Part shown: positions 25,627 to 34,558 of the stretch, in pieces
Layout: each line of letters opens with the position of its first letter
Position numbering within the stretch: position 1 is the stretch's first letter
Assembly: GCF_030544485.1 (NCBI RefSeq)
Contig: NZ_CP130610.1
Location: forward strand, 2,728,001-2,792,000
Source of the DNA: Halomonas sp. HAL1
GTDB taxonomy: Bacteria > Pseudomonadota > Gammaproteobacteria > Pseudomonadales > Halomonadaceae
Direction: 5' to 3'
DNA length: 64,000 bases
The notes under the pieces: generated by a model
The model's database searches: none
What the model was told of the DNA's origin: nothing
The model's input: the letters and a program-made list of their open reading frames with translations, nothing else
Position numbers and translations under genes: made by a program

Positions 25627-26940
25627 ATGGCTCAACCGGATGTTTCACAGTCTCGCCTTTATGAGTGGCTAACAGGCGATGAAGATAGCCGCATGTGCGA
25701 TGACATACCTGACAGTGCTTGCAACGAACAGCCGCGCAATTTTTTCCTACACCTATGGGCTTCTTTAGGAAATAAGTTGGCTGACGAGTTATCTAGCGCG
25801 CGCTTAGTTTTACCGTGGCTGATGGGCATTATTGGGGCACCGGTGTGGATGGTAGGCTTGCTAGTGCCCATACGTGAGGCGGGTGCGCTACTGCCACAAA
25901 TTTTTGTGGCGGGTTTTATCCGCTTAAAACCCAAACGGAAATGGGTATGGGTAACAGGTGCGCTGATTCAGGCGCTAGCCGCATTAGTGCTGGCCCTACT
26001 TGCGTTGTTCGCCACCGGCTCTTTGGGCGGCGCATTAGTGTTAGCCTCGCTCGTGCTGCTTTCGCTGGCACGGGGCTTATCCTCCATCGCGACCAAAGAC
26101 GTGCTGGGTAAGACTATTTCCAAACGCCGCCGCGGCACGTTGATGGGCTGGAGCGGCAGCGTTGCCGGTGGCGCTACGCTGGCGGCGGGCGCTGTACTCA
26201 TGCTGCTTGATAGTCGCCCCGGCAATGTCATCGTGGCGCTCTTACTCGTAGTCGCCGCTAGTGGCTGGCTAATGAATGCCTTAGCCGCGGCCCGTATTGA
26301 AGAAGCGCCTGGCGCCGTTGAAGGAGGAGAAAACGGCTGGGACAGTATTAAGCTAGGTCTGTCGCTACTAAAAAATGATCGCACTTTTCTACACTTCAAC
26401 CTTGCCAGGGCATTACTGCTATCAAGTGCACTTGCTTTGCCTTACATCGCCCTGTTGGGGCAAAACCAAAGTGGCACCGACCTCGGCGGCCTGGGTATTT
26501 TGATTGTGGTATCGGGGCTTGCAGCGATGGTGGCAAGCCCCGTCTGGGGCAAGCGCGCCGACCAATCGAGCCGCAACGTTATGCGCGATGCAGCGGTAGG
26601 TACGGCTATTTGCTGTTTATTAGCTGCCAGCTTGGCCTGGCTGCCAGGCGGGTGGGCACAAAGTATTTGGCCCTATGCGGTGGTTTACGCACTATTAGTG
26701 ATTATTCACCATGGCGTGCGCTTGGGGCGTAAAACCTACCTCATTGATATGGCGAGTCAAGATAATCGGGCGCTTTACGTTGCGCTCTCTAACACGTTAA
26801 CAGGCGTATTAATGCTTTTGGTAGGCGGCATTATTGGCGCTCTTGCACAATGGTTTGGTAGCGCCATACTACTGCTAATACTTGCTGCAACCGCTGTGGG
26901 GGCTGTATTGAGCGCCCACCAATTGCCCGAGGTCGAATGA
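25627..26940 (+). CDS. Major facilitator superfamily transporter
   Basis: A 437-residue membrane protein with about 12 predicted helices, preceded by a 45-residue soluble N-terminus. The loop between helices 2 and 3 contains AGFIRLKPKRKWVWV, a basic MFS loop-A-like element, and the loop near residue 155 reads GKTISKRRRGTLMGWSGSVAGG. A second loop-A-like segment is GKRADQSSRNVMRD. The substrate cannot be predicted. The ATG follows AAGGA by six bases. It stands alone, between the divergent Rdx gene and the LOV gene. Confidence 0.88.
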   Translation: MAQPDVSQSRLYEWLTGDEDSRMCDDIPDSACNEQPRNFFLHLWASLGNKLADELSSARLVLPWLMGIIGAPVWMVGLLVPIREAGALLPQIFVAGFIRLKPKRKWVWVTGALIQALAALVLALLALFATGSLGGALVLASLVLLSLARGLSSIATKDVLGKTISKRRRGTLMGWSGSVAGGATLAAGAVLMLLDSRPGNVIVALLLVVAASGWLMNALAAARIEEAPGAVEGGENGWDSIKLGLSLLKNDRTFLHFNLARALLLSSALALPYIALLGQNQSGTDLGGLGILIVVSGLAAMVASPVWGKRADQSSRNVMRDAAVGTAICCLLAASLAWLPGGWAQSIWPYAVVYALLVIIHHGVRLGRKTYLIDMASQDNRALYVALSNTLTGVLMLLVGGIIGALAQWFGSAILLLILAATAVGAVLSAHQLPEVE

Positions 26941-27123
26941 GACGGTGCGCGTACACGATTGCAATGCGTGACAACGCTCGCCATGATAGAGCCAGATAGC
27001 AGCGGTAGATTGGAGCCCTTGCTATGCTGCTGATAATAAATGATTTGAAATCCTGCCCGTTCACAGGCAAAAAAAGTCACTTTGAACGGCGGGAAGGATT
27101 GGAGCTGCAACAGGAACCCCTTG

Positions 27124-27558
27124 ATGAAACGATCTCCATTGATCAGTCCAGAGCTGCTCGAACGCATAATTGACGCCTCGGAAGACGGTATTGTTGTTGC
27201 TGAGCAGGAAGGCGATGAAAATATCCTCATCTACGTCAATAAAGGCTTTGAGCGCTTAACGGGCTATAGCGCGGATGAAATTCTGTATCGCGACTGTCGT
27301 TTTTTACAGAACGAAGACCGCGACCAGGATGCCCTGGTCTCTATCCGAGACGCGCTTAAAGATGGCAGCCCTTCTCGCGAAGTACTGCGTAATTACCGTA
27401 AAGACGGCACCATGTTTTGGAATGAATTATCCATTACACCGGTCTACGACGAAGCAGACGAGCTGATGTATTACATTGGCGTACAAAAAGACGTAACGGA
27501 ACGTGTAGAGGCTCAGCTTGCGCTTGTGGAGTTACAAAAACAGCGAGATAACCGCTAA
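27124..27558 (+). CDS. Short LOV-domain blue-light photoreceptor
   Basis: A 144-residue single-domain LOV/PAS protein with no effector domain. The flavin-binding motif is DCRFLQNEDRDQ with the photoactive Cys at residue 58; the usual plant motif has Asn before this Cys, here Asp, as I recall in Pseudomonas short LOV proteins such as PpSB1-LOV. Other FMN-contact segments are intact: LRNYRKDGTMFWNELSITPV and YYIGVQKDVTERV. A C-terminal helix (EAQLALVELQKQRDNR) resembles the J-alpha/dimerisation helix. The ATG at 27124 has AGGA upstream; the frame is open to a TTG at 27082. The bases 26941-27123 contain no gene. Confidence 0.88.
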   Translation: MKRSPLISPELLERIIDASEDGIVVAEQEGDENILIYVNKGFERLTGYSADEILYRDCRFLQNEDRDQDALVSIRDALKDGSPSREVLRNYRKDGTMFWNELSITPVYDEADELMYYIGVQKDVTERVEAQLALVELQKQRDNR

Positions 27559-27747
27559 TTATTAACTTTCTCACTAAAAAAACCGATCAATGCTTGAACT
27601 TCATCCCTACTGGCGTTATATAGCCGCAAGGCGCTTAATTTGCGCTAGGCGCTTCACTTTGCAATCCACACATGCTTTTTGATCCGTATGTGCTAATAAG
27701 TGGAGCCGTTGTTACGCCGGCACGCCGGCTGGGTTGGAGGACATCAC

Positions 27748-27960
27748 ATGAGCCGTGATCCCCTAAATCGTGAAACGTTTACCAGTGAAGCAATCGACTC
27801 AGACGAGTTCGAAAGTTTAGACGCCGTTAATGATGACCATTACGGTAAAAGCAAGCCTAGCAAAGCAGACAGCTTACGCGCACGACGCCAAGTAGAAGCA
27901 TGGCTAGAAGAGCGTCGACTTCAGCGAGCCATAGAAGACGACTGGGACGAAGAAGAGTAA
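27748..27960 (+). CDS. PA3496-like small charged protein
   Basis: A 70-residue, highly charged protein. The segment ADSLRARRQVEAWLEERRLQ with its acidic end (AIEDDWDEEE) follows the pattern of the PA3496 family described as putative envelope-integrity proteins: a conserved ARR-x-(I/V)-E-x-x-L-E-E-x-R-L helix after a polar N-terminus. The biological role is not known. The ATG at 27748 has GGAGG eight bases upstream, which outweighs the in-frame start at 27700. The flanking stretches 27559-27747 and 27961-28115 show no other gene. Confidence 0.65.
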   Translation: MSRDPLNRETFTSEAIDSDEFESLDAVNDDHYGKSKPSKADSLRARRQVEAWLEERRLQRAIEDDWDEEE

Positions 27961-28115
27961 GCGTTGAATAGCTTGGCCTTCTCAGCCAATGAGTGGGCCT
28001 GGCTAGCCGCGCACCTTAAGCAGCCTAGCCTTTCCTGGCGCAGACCACTATCATCACTCCTTAGCCAGTAGCCTGCTGCTGTCGTTTTTTTCTATCAACA
28101 ACCTAACGGATCTCC

Positions 28116-29777
28116 ATGGCGCAATACGTTTTCACCATGAATCGGGTTGGCAAAGTAGTGCCGCCCAAAAAGCAAATTCTCAAGGATATCTCATTATCGT
28201 TTTTCCCTGGTGCCAAAATCGGCGTATTGGGGCTTAACGGTTCGGGGAAGTCCACACTGCTGCGCATCATGGCCGGTGTCGATAAAGAGTTTGAAGGTGA
28301 AGCTCGTCCGATGCCCGGCATCAATATTGGCTACCTGCCCCAGGAGCCGGAACTAGACGACGAGAAAAACGTCCGCGACACCGTCGAAGAAGCGCTAGGG
28401 GCAATTAAAGAAGCACAAGAGAAGTTAGACGCGGTGTACGCAGCTTACGCCGAGCCAGACGCCGATTTTGATGCCCTGGCAAGCGAGCAGGGGCGGCTGG
28501 AAAACATTATCGAGGCGGCCGATGCGCATAACTTAGAACGTAAGTTAGACGTTGCCGCTGAAGCGTTGCGCCTTCCTCCTTGGGATGCCAAAGTCGGCAA
28601 CCTATCAGGGGGTGAACGTCGCCGGGTGGCACTATGTCGCCTGTTGCTCTCAAGTCCTGACATGCTGCTGCTGGATGAGCCTACCAACCACCTTGATGCA
28701 GAATCAGTGGCTTGGCTTGAGCGCTTCTTGCACGACTACAACGGTACCGTAGTGGCGATTACCCACGACCGTTACTTCCTGGATAACGTGGCGGGCTGGA
28801 TTCTTGAGCTTGACCGTGGTCAGGGTATCCCGTTTGAGGGTAACTATTCTCATTGGCTTGAGCAGAAAGATCAACGCTTAAACCAAGAAGCCAAGCAGGA
28901 AGCCTCGCGCCAAAAAGCCATCAGGCAAGAGCTTGAGTGGGTGCGCAGCAACGCCAAAGGGCGCCAGGCAAAAAGCAAAGCGCGTCTTAACCGCTTTGAA
29001 GAAATGCAGTCAGGCGACTTCCAGAAGCGCAATGAAACCAATGAAATCTATATCCCGCCTGGTCCACGCCTAGGCGACAAGGTCATTGAGTTTCATAACG
29101 TGACCAAACGCTTCGATGACAAGCTGCTTTATCAAGACCTCTCTTTCACGATTCCCCCGGGTGCGATTGTGGGGATCGTCGGCGGTAACGGCGCAGGTAA
29201 GTCGACCCTATTCCAGCTGATGACCGGTAAAGAGCAGCCCGATGCAGGCGAGGTTGTGATTGGCGAAACCGTCGACATCGCCTATGTCGAGCAGTTACGC
29301 GATGCGCTGGACAACAAGCAAACTGTCTGGGAAGCCGTATCGGATGGTCAGGACATCCTGAATATTAACGGCTACGAAGTCTCCTCCCGCGCCTATGTTG
29401 GTCGATTCAACTTTAAGGGTAACGACCAGCAGAAGCGTTTATCGGAGCTCTCCGGGGGTGAACGTGGTCGCTTACAGCTTGCGCAAACGCTCAAGCAAGG
29501 CGCTAACGTGCTGTTGCTTGATGAGCCGTCAAACGATTTGGATATCGAAACCCTGCGGGCACTGGAAGACGCACTACTCGCCTTCCCCGGCTGTGCCATG
29601 GTGATTTCGCACGATCGTTGGTTCTTAGACCGTATCGCCACGCACATTATGGCCTTTGAAGGTGACTCTGAAGTGGTCTTGTTTGAAGGCAACTACGCAG
29701 AGTACGAAGAAGATCATAAAAAGCGAGTCGGCAACGATACGCCTAAGCGTATGAAGTACAAGCGCATTGATGCCTGA
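28116..29777 (+). CDS. ettA: Energy-dependent translational throttle ATPase EttA
   Basis: An ABC-F protein of 553 residues that binds the ribosomal E site and gates the first elongation step according to ATP/ADP. It has two ABC domains: Walker A GLNGSGKST (about 39-47) and GGNGAGKST (about 355), two LSGGERRR/LSGGERGR signatures, and two LLLDEPTNHLD/LLLDEPSNDLD Walker B motifs. The linker between them carries the P-site tRNA interaction motif (SNAKGRQAKSKARLNRFEEM), and an arm insertion lies in the first domain. There are no membrane segments. A strong terminator lies 40 bases downstream. Confidence 0.96.
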   Translation: MAQYVFTMNRVGKVVPPKKQILKDISLSFFPGAKIGVLGLNGSGKSTLLRIMAGVDKEFEGEARPMPGINIGYLPQEPELDDEKNVRDTVEEALGAIKEAQEKLDAVYAAYAEPDADFDALASEQGRLENIIEAADAHNLERKLDVAAEALRLPPWDAKVGNLSGGERRRVALCRLLLSSPDMLLLDEPTNHLDAESVAWLERFLHDYNGTVVAITHDRYFLDNVAGWILELDRGQGIPFEGNYSHWLEQKDQRLNQEAKQEASRQKAIRQELEWVRSNAKGRQAKSKARLNRFEEMQSGDFQKRNETNEIYIPPGPRLGDKVIEFHNVTKRFDDKLLYQDLSFTIPPGAIVGIVGGNGAGKSTLFQLMTGKEQPDAGEVVIGETVDIAYVEQLRDALDNKQTVWEAVSDGQDILNINGYEVSSRAYVGRFNFKGNDQQKRLSELSGGERGRLQLAQTLKQGANVLLLDEPSNDLDIETLRALEDALLAFPGCAMVISHDRWFLDRIATHIMAFEGDSEVVLFEGNYAEYEEDHKKRVGNDTPKRMKYKRIDA

Positions 29778-29813
29778 TAGCTTGCCTCACACTGACGCGT
29801 GATATTGATAGCC

Positions 29814-29839
29814 AAGGCCCCGCACTGCGGGGCCTTTTT
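29814..29839 (+). terminator. Intrinsic terminator after ettA
   Basis: A 9-bp perfect GC-rich stem (AGGCCCCGC with GCGGGGCCT) and 3-base loop are followed by TTTTT. The preceding A bases make a weak reverse terminator possible for the convergent DUF1328 gene. Confidence 0.9.
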
Positions 29840-29863
29840 AATTGCGCTGATGTCAGTAAACGC

Positions 29864-30022
29864 CTAACGTCTACGACCAGTAAGAAATGAAACGATACAC
29901 AGAATTAAAAATAGCACGAACAGTATTTGCGCAATGGTTGAAGCAGCCCCGGCAATGCCGGAAAAGCCAACCACTCCTGCGATAATCGCAATGATGAAAA
30001 ACAGCACTGCATTGCCTAGCAT
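29864..30022 (-). CDS. DUF1328 small membrane protein (YtjA type)
   Basis: A 52-residue hydrophobic protein with two transmembrane segments ([20 protein letters not shown] and [20 protein letters not shown]) joined by SGIAGA, and a basic C-terminus TGRRR. This is the DUF1328 pattern seen in E. coli YtjA. The ATG at 30022 has GGAG seven bases upstream and the family starts at MLGNA/MLRWA, so the upstream in-frame extension to 30070 is dismissed. Members are often stress-inducible, but the role is unknown. It stands alone, converging on ettA. Confidence 0.88.
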   Translation of the reverse strand: MLGNAVLFFIIAIIAGVVGFSGIAGAASTIAQILFVLFLILCIVSFLTGRRR

Positions 30023-30097
30023 CCTTTGCTCCTTTCCTTGGTTATCGCTTCCCTTAGGGGTTTCCTGCACACTCCATTATGCGGCGTCTATTAGAAT

Positions 30098-30739
30098 TTA
30101 AAGGTGATAGGCACTTTTAGAGATGACTTTCGATGCCAGTCGCATGCCCCACTTCACCGGGGCAGGAAAACGAATGCCTCCTGCCTCTAAAGCAAGATGG
30201 GCGTGATGCGCCTCATCAACAGCCATTTGGCGTAGGATAGCTCGTGAGCGATAATCGCCGGGGGGTAGCGATTTTTGGTGAGCATCAAGATGTTTGCTTG
30301 CCTGTTCTTCCGTCGCGGCAACAACCCCCAAACTGATACGATCACTGACTGCCCCAGTCGCTGCACCGATGCCAAACGAGGCTACATAAAAGAGCGGGTT
30401 TAAATAGCTGGGTCGGCTTTGTAACTGCACTAAACGCTCATCACACCAGGCCAGATGATCGATCTCTTCCAGTGCAGACTGCTCAACCTGTTGACGCACA
30501 TGAGGAAGTTTAGCGGTCACGCTCTGCCCCTGGTAAAGCGCTTGGGCACACACTTCACCGGTATGATTAATCCGCATCAAACCCGCCGCGTGGCGGCGCT
30601 CTTGATCATCGAGCACGCCATCGACAACACCCACTGCAGGGCTGGTGCGCTGCGATGCGGCCGCGTGAGGCATTAGCGTACGTAAAACAGTATCAAACTG
30701 GTGGATGACGCGATCTGAACGACTCTGTTGACGATCCAC
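30098..30739 (-). CDS. coq7: Demethoxyubiquinone hydroxylase Coq7
   Basis: Coq7 is the di-iron monooxygenase that hydroxylates the demethoxy-ubiquinone precursor, replacing UbiF in many gammaproteobacteria. Iron ligands are visible in [18 protein letters not shown] (ExxH), EEQASKHL and DEAHHAHLA (ExxH). The frame is open to 30820, but that start would overlap the HIT gene; I use the GTG at 30739 (GGAG seven bases upstream), which gives 213 residues beginning with [20 protein letters not shown], in line with the Pseudomonas protein of about 215. It is 49 bases downstream of the HIT gene. Confidence 0.93.
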   Translation of the reverse strand: MDRQQSRSDRVIHQFDTVLRTLMPHAAASQRTSPAVGVVDGVLDDQERRHAAGLMRINHTGEVCAQALYQGQSVTAKLPHVRQQVEQSALEEIDHLAWCDERLVQLQSRPSYLNPLFYVASFGIGAATGAVSDRISLGVVAATEEQASKHLDAHQKSLPPGDYRSRAILRQMAVDEAHHAHLALEAGGIRFPAPVKWGMRLASKVISKSAYHL

Positions 30740-30788
30740 GGCAACACTCCGTTGTTTGATGACGGGTGACGATAGCGGTCTACTTAGA

Positions 30789-31130
30789 CTAACCAGCAGG
30801 CCACGTGAAAGCGCGTCCACCCATTAAATGCATGTGGATATGGTAGACCGTTTGCCCGCCCATTTCGTTGCAGTTCATAACCACACGATAGCCATCTTCA
30901 GCAAAGCCCTGCTCACGGGCAAGCTTGGCGGCAGTAAACTGTAGCCGCCCTACCGTCACAAGATCGGTTTCATCGATATCATTGAGTGTAGCGATATGCT
31001 TTTTGGGAATGATCAACTGATGCGTCGGCGCCTGAGGGCCAATATCGTTAAACGCCAACACATGCTCGTCTTCATAAACGATATCGGCAGGGATTTCGCG
31101 CTTGATGATTTTACAAAACAGACAATCCAT
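30789..31130 (-). CDS. HIT-family nucleotide hydrolase (HinT-like)
   Basis: A 113-residue histidine triad protein. It opens [21 protein letters not shown], has the [13 protein letters not shown] segment, and ends with the triad [10 protein letters not shown] (HxHxHxx) whose middle His is the nucleophile. HinT-type enzymes hydrolyse purine nucleoside phosphoramidates. The two Cys in CLFC are typical of this bacterial subgroup. The ATG at 31130 has GGAG six bases upstream; an in-frame start at 31157 is unlikely. It lies 42 bases after the kinase gene and 49 before coq7, so it may belong to a longer operon. Confidence 0.93.
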   Translation of the reverse strand: MDCLFCKIIKREIPADIVYEDEHVLAFNDIGPQAPTHQLIIPKKHIATLNDIDETDLVTVGRLQFTAAKLAREQGFAEDGYRVVMNCNEMGGQTVYHIHMHLMGGRAFTWPAG

Positions 31131-31172
31131 ATAACTCTCCTTACGGCTTTCAGCCAATGCTGTCGGTCACGA

Positions 31173-32045
31173 TTAACGGAAGCGCCGCTGCGCCAGTAGA
31201 TGCCTGACCAGAGGGGCAAGTATTAGCTCCATGGCCAGCGACATCCGCGCGCCGGGTACCACCAAGGTATGCGGGCGGGTCATAAACGAATCTTTGATCA
31301 TCGCCAGCAACCAAGGGAAATCAACCGTGGAGGGATCTCGAAAGCGGATGACCACAAACGACTCAGCATCAGTGGGGATATCCTGCACCTCAAAGGGGTT
31401 GGAGGTATCAACAGTAGGCACCCGCTGAAAATTGATGTGGGTGCGCGAGAACTGCGGTTGGATATAACGGACATAGTCATCCATCCGGCCCAGGATAGTG
31501 TCAATAACCGCTTCTTGTGAATAACCACGCAGTTTGGTGTCACGGTCGATTTTTTGAATCCACTCAAGATTCATGGTGGGTGCCACGCCTACCAAAAGAT
31601 CCACATGGCGGGCAATGTCATACTCTTCAGTCACCAGCCCGCCGTGCAAACCTTCATAGAACAGCAGGTCGGTTCCACAGGGCAGCGATTGCCACTCGGT
31701 GAACGTCCCCACCCGGTAGCCCGCTTCAATTTTCTGCTTATCTTCGGCGTGGATATAGTGCCGAAAGGTACCTGAACCATGTTCGCCATACTCGCTAAAC
31801 AAGCCTTCCAGGCGGTCCAGTAAGTTAGCCTCTACGGCAAAATGAGAAAGCTCATCTTTGCGCTCGGGCTCCTCCCGGAAGATACGGTGCAAATCATCGC
31901 GGGTGTAGCGGTGAAAGGCATCGCCATCGACCACGGCTGCATGCACATCTTCACGCAGAAACATCCGCTCAAAACTGCGCCGAACGGTGGTCGTGCCCGC
32001 CCCGGAAGAGCCGGTGACCGCAATGATCGGATACTCCCGTGACAT
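31173..32045 (-). CDS. prkB: Phosphoribulokinase-family kinase (PrkB-like)
   Basis: A 290-residue P-loop kinase. It starts MSREYPIIAVTGSSGAGTTTV (Walker A) and has the DGDAFHRYTRDD segment, a FYEGLHGGLV Walker B-like strand and LEWIQKIDRDTKLRGYS, all features of class I phosphoribulokinase. E. coli PrkB has about the same length. No RuBisCO gene is in the window, so a Calvin-cycle role is unlikely here, and the true substrate of heterotroph PrkB is not settled. Its ATG overlaps the stop of the thioesterase gene (TGATG), with GAGGT seven bases upstream, so the two are co-translated. Confidence 0.88.
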   Translation of the reverse strand: MSREYPIIAVTGSSGAGTTTVRRSFERMFLREDVHAAVVDGDAFHRYTRDDLHRIFREEPERKDELSHFAVEANLLDRLEGLFSEYGEHGSGTFRHYIHAEDKQKIEAGYRVGTFTEWQSLPCGTDLLFYEGLHGGLVTEEYDIARHVDLLVGVAPTMNLEWIQKIDRDTKLRGYSQEAVIDTILGRMDDYVRYIQPQFSRTHINFQRVPTVDTSNPFEVQDIPTDAESFVVIRFRDPSTVDFPWLLAMIKDSFMTRPHTLVVPGARMSLAMELILAPLVRHLLAQRRFR

Positions 32046-32485
32046 CAGCCGCACCTCGCATGTGCAAGCGCTTGTTTAACCTGCTCAGGCACCTCAACAG
32101 GACGCCCCGTAGCAAGATCAATCAGCAGTTGATTAACCCGTGCTGTCGCGACAACCTGCTGGGAATCTGCCTGGTAAATGCGCTGATAAACTGTCAACGC
32201 TGTACCTTGAGGCTCAGGCACGGCAGTCGCAATGATCAAAGCGTCAGGCCAGCGTGCTTCACTTTGATACGTTATCGCAAGGTCGGCGACGACCGATGGA
32301 TGCCCGTGCATGTCCCATTCAGGCAGATCCAGCGCCGCAAAGGCCTGAATACGCGCCTCGTGGAGCAGCGATACCACCGCATCGTGCCCCAAGTGGCGGC
32401 CGTAGTTCATATCGGTTACCCGCACTGTCAGAGAGTGACGATGAATGACCGCTTCAGCGGGAAAGTCCAGCTTGACACGCTCCAT
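32045..32485 (-). CDS. Acyl-CoA thioesterase, 4HBT hotdog family
   Basis: A 146-residue single hotdog-domain protein. The active-site region VRVTDMNYGRHLGHDAVVSLLHEAR matches the 4-hydroxybenzoyl-CoA thioesterase pattern (D-M-N-Y-x-x-H), with the conserved Asp and the H-x-x-H/E helix, and YQSEARWPD lies in the following strand. The substrate is likely a small or aromatic acyl-CoA, but this cannot be fixed. The start has AAGG upstream. It overlaps prkB, which suggests a functional link that is not known to me. Confidence 0.85.
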   Translation of the reverse strand: MERVKLDFPAEAVIHRHSLTVRVTDMNYGRHLGHDAVVSLLHEARIQAFAALDLPEWDMHGHPSVVADLAITYQSEARWPDALIIATAVPEPQGTALTVYQRIYQADSQQVVATARVNQLLIDLATGRPVEVPEQVKQALAHARCG

Positions 32486-32564
32486 GCCTTTTCCTCGTCA
32501 GTGAAGTAGGGAACCTCGGTTTAAACGGCGTATGCATTCAGAGCTAGCTCAGCATCAGGCTTAC

Positions 32565-33851
32565 TTACCCCTCGCGAGCAATCGCTCTGAACGCGATATC
32601 ACGTCGACACTCAACGCCTTCCCAGTGAATCGCGTGAACGCCTTGGTATGCTTGCTGCTGCGCTTCTGAAACGCTATCACCTAACGCTGTTACGCACAGC
32701 ACACGACCGCCTGAAGTGGTGATTTCACCCTTGGCATTTTGCGCTGTGCCCGCGTGAAACACTTTGCAACCCGTCTGTTCAGCGTCTGCTAAGCCGTGGA
32801 TAACATCGCCTTTGCGATAGCTGCCAGGGTAGCCGCCAGCAGCCAATACCACGCCTACCGCCGCACGCGAATCCCATTCGCAACGCTGCCCGGCCAATCG
32901 GCCTTCGGCACCCGCCAAGCAAAGCTCCGCCAGATCAGAAAGCAAGCGCAGCATAATCGGCTGGGTTTCAGGGTCACCGAAGCGGCAGTTGTACTCAATA
33001 ACGCGAGGGTTACCGGCGCCATCAATCATTAAGCCTGCATACAGGAACCCCGTATAGGCATTGCCCTCAGCAGCCATGCCACGCACAGTGGGCAGAATCA
33101 CCTGCTCCATAATGCGCGCATCAACTTCAGGGGTAACCACCGGTGCTGGCGAATAAGCCCCCATACCACCCGTATTCGGGCCGGTATCACCATCGTAGGC
33201 ACGTTTATGGTCTTGGCTAGTCGCCATAGGCACGACATTCTCACCGTCCACCATGACAATAAAGCTCGCCTCTTCACCCTCTAGGAACTCTTCAATCACC
33301 ACCCGAGCGCCTGCATCGCCAAACGCATTGGCTTCCAGCATATCGCGTATAGCGGCCTCTGCTTCGGCCTCGCTAAGGGCTACGATGACGCCTTTACCCG
33401 CAGCCAGGCCATCCGCCTTGATCACTATCGGCGCACCCATTTTTTGCAGATAGGCCAGCGCGGGGGGTACCTCAGTAAAGGTTTGATAGTCCGCTGAAGG
33501 GATTTCATGACGAGCCAGGAAATCCTTGGTAAAGGATTTGGAACCTTCCAACTGGGCAGCCGCCTGCGTAGGGCCAAAAATTGTTAACCCTGCTGCTTGA
33601 AAACGATCGACCACACCGTCTACTAAAGGCGCCTCAGGGCCTACCACGGTAAGGCCAATCTGCTCATCACGGGCAAAGGCGATCAGACCCTCTAAATCGG
33701 TTGCCGCAATCGCCACATTGGTTAACTTAGGCTCCGTGGCGGTGCCTGCGTTTCCAGGCGCGACAAATACTTGCTCAACCTGTTTAGATTGCGCTAATTT
33801 CCAAGCCAGGGCGTGCTCACGACCACCGCCGCCTATCATCAAAACCTTCAT
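32565..33851 (-). CDS. purD: Phosphoribosylamine-glycine ligase
   Basis: PurD (GAR synthetase) joins phosphoribosylamine and glycine with ATP in purine synthesis. The 428-residue length is normal. It opens MKVLMIGGGGREHALAWKLAQS, contains FGPTQAAAQLEGSKSFTKDFL and the ATP-grasp region with VIKADGLAAGKGV, VIEEFLEGEEASF and the GD-TGPNTGGMGAYSPAP signature. The ATG at 33851 follows AAGGA; an in-frame start at 33866 would add five residues. purH, usual upstream in enterobacteria, is absent here; phaR lies upstream on the same strand, 65 bases away. Confidence 0.96.
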   Translation of the reverse strand: MKVLMIGGGGREHALAWKLAQSKQVEQVFVAPGNAGTATEPKLTNVAIAATDLEGLIAFARDEQIGLTVVGPEAPLVDGVVDRFQAAGLTIFGPTQAAAQLEGSKSFTKDFLARHEIPSADYQTFTEVPPALAYLQKMGAPIVIKADGLAAGKGVIVALSEAEAEAAIRDMLEANAFGDAGARVVIEEFLEGEEASFIVMVDGENVVPMATSQDHKRAYDGDTGPNTGGMGAYSPAPVVTPEVDARIMEQVILPTVRGMAAEGNAYTGFLYAGLMIDGAGNPRVIEYNCRFGDPETQPIMLRLLSDLAELCLAGAEGRLAGQRCEWDSRAAVGVVLAAGGYPGSYRKGDVIHGLADAEQTGCKVFHAGTAQNAKGEITTSGGRVLCVTALGDSVSEAQQQAYQGVHAIHWEGVECRRDIAFRAIAREG

Positions 33852-33916
33852 GTGCATCCTTCTCAAACGGGAGAGCGTATCGGCGGCATTATGCCACAGC
33901 GCAGCGGCGAGTGGGG

Positions 33917-34423
33917 TTAGGAGGTAGGTTTGTTATCATCGTTGGTGTCGCGGCTATCGCCCTCAGATTGCGTTGTATCTTCTGAGTCATCGGCTTGACC
34001 GGGCTGGTTCAGCGTGTTTTGCCAAAAGCGCATATTCTCTTCAGCTAACTCGCGCATAAATTCCAACGGCGTGTTACGCATCGCCTGCTTCCACTGACTT
34101 TGCAAACGTTTTTGCTGCTCTAACATCAGTTGAGTGCCCTGTTCTAGGTAGCGCGACAACGGCAACGGTGATGTCATATCGTAAACGCGGATTAATTGCG
34201 CCAGCAGGTCGTTAGAAAACACTTCGGCCTCGCTGTCCGCTTGCTCCTGCTCGATAATAATAGAAAGCAAAATAGTTCGCGTCAGATCTTCCCTGCTTTT
34301 GGCATCTTCTACCCGAAATGGCTCTTCTTCGATAATTAAACGGCGCAGGTCTTCCAGCGTTACATAACGACTTTGCTGCGTATCGTACAACCTACGGTTA
34401 GCATACTTGCGAATCACGCGCAC
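33917..34423 (-). CDS. phaR: PHA synthesis repressor PhaR
   Basis: PhaR is a DNA-binding repressor that also binds PHA granules and so links phasin transcription to polymer content. The N-terminal domain reads RVIRKYANRRLYDTQQSRYV followed by TLEDLRRLI, the defining PhaR/PHB_acc_N sequence, and the PHB_acc domain follows (LLSIIIEQEQ and SRYLEQGTQLMLEQQ). The C-terminus is acidic and disordered (DSEDTTQSEGDSRDTNDD). The start is a GTG with AAGGAG seven bases upstream. It lies over 30 kb from the phasin gene, where two TGC-rich repeats at 2847-2890 are its likely target. Confidence 0.93.
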   Translation of the reverse strand: MRVIRKYANRRLYDTQQSRYVTLEDLRRLIIEEEPFRVEDAKSREDLTRTILLSIIIEQEQADSEAEVFSNDLLAQLIRVYDMTSPLPLSRYLEQGTQLMLEQQKRLQSQWKQAMRNTPLEFMRELAEENMRFWQNTLNQPGQADDSEDTTQSEGDSRDTNDDNKPTS

Positions 34424-34558
34424 GGCGCATCTCCTTAAACGCGATAGGGGCTTTTGTTCCCGTTACTGGTATTGTGCCTGCACCACGCGTCCATGCAAGC
34501 CACCTTAATAGTTTAGCAAGGCGCTCTGCGCCTGTTCTGTGACCAATAGACCCTCATT

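Noticed and set aside
30740..30820. Upstream ATG for coq7
   Set aside because: It would overlap the HIT gene by 32 bases; the GTG at 30739 has a good ribosome-binding site and gives the usual length.
24393..31130. A defence or mobile island between the bcs operon and the HIT gene
   Set aside because: All genes are recognisable housekeeping or sensory types and no recombinase or attachment repeat is visible.
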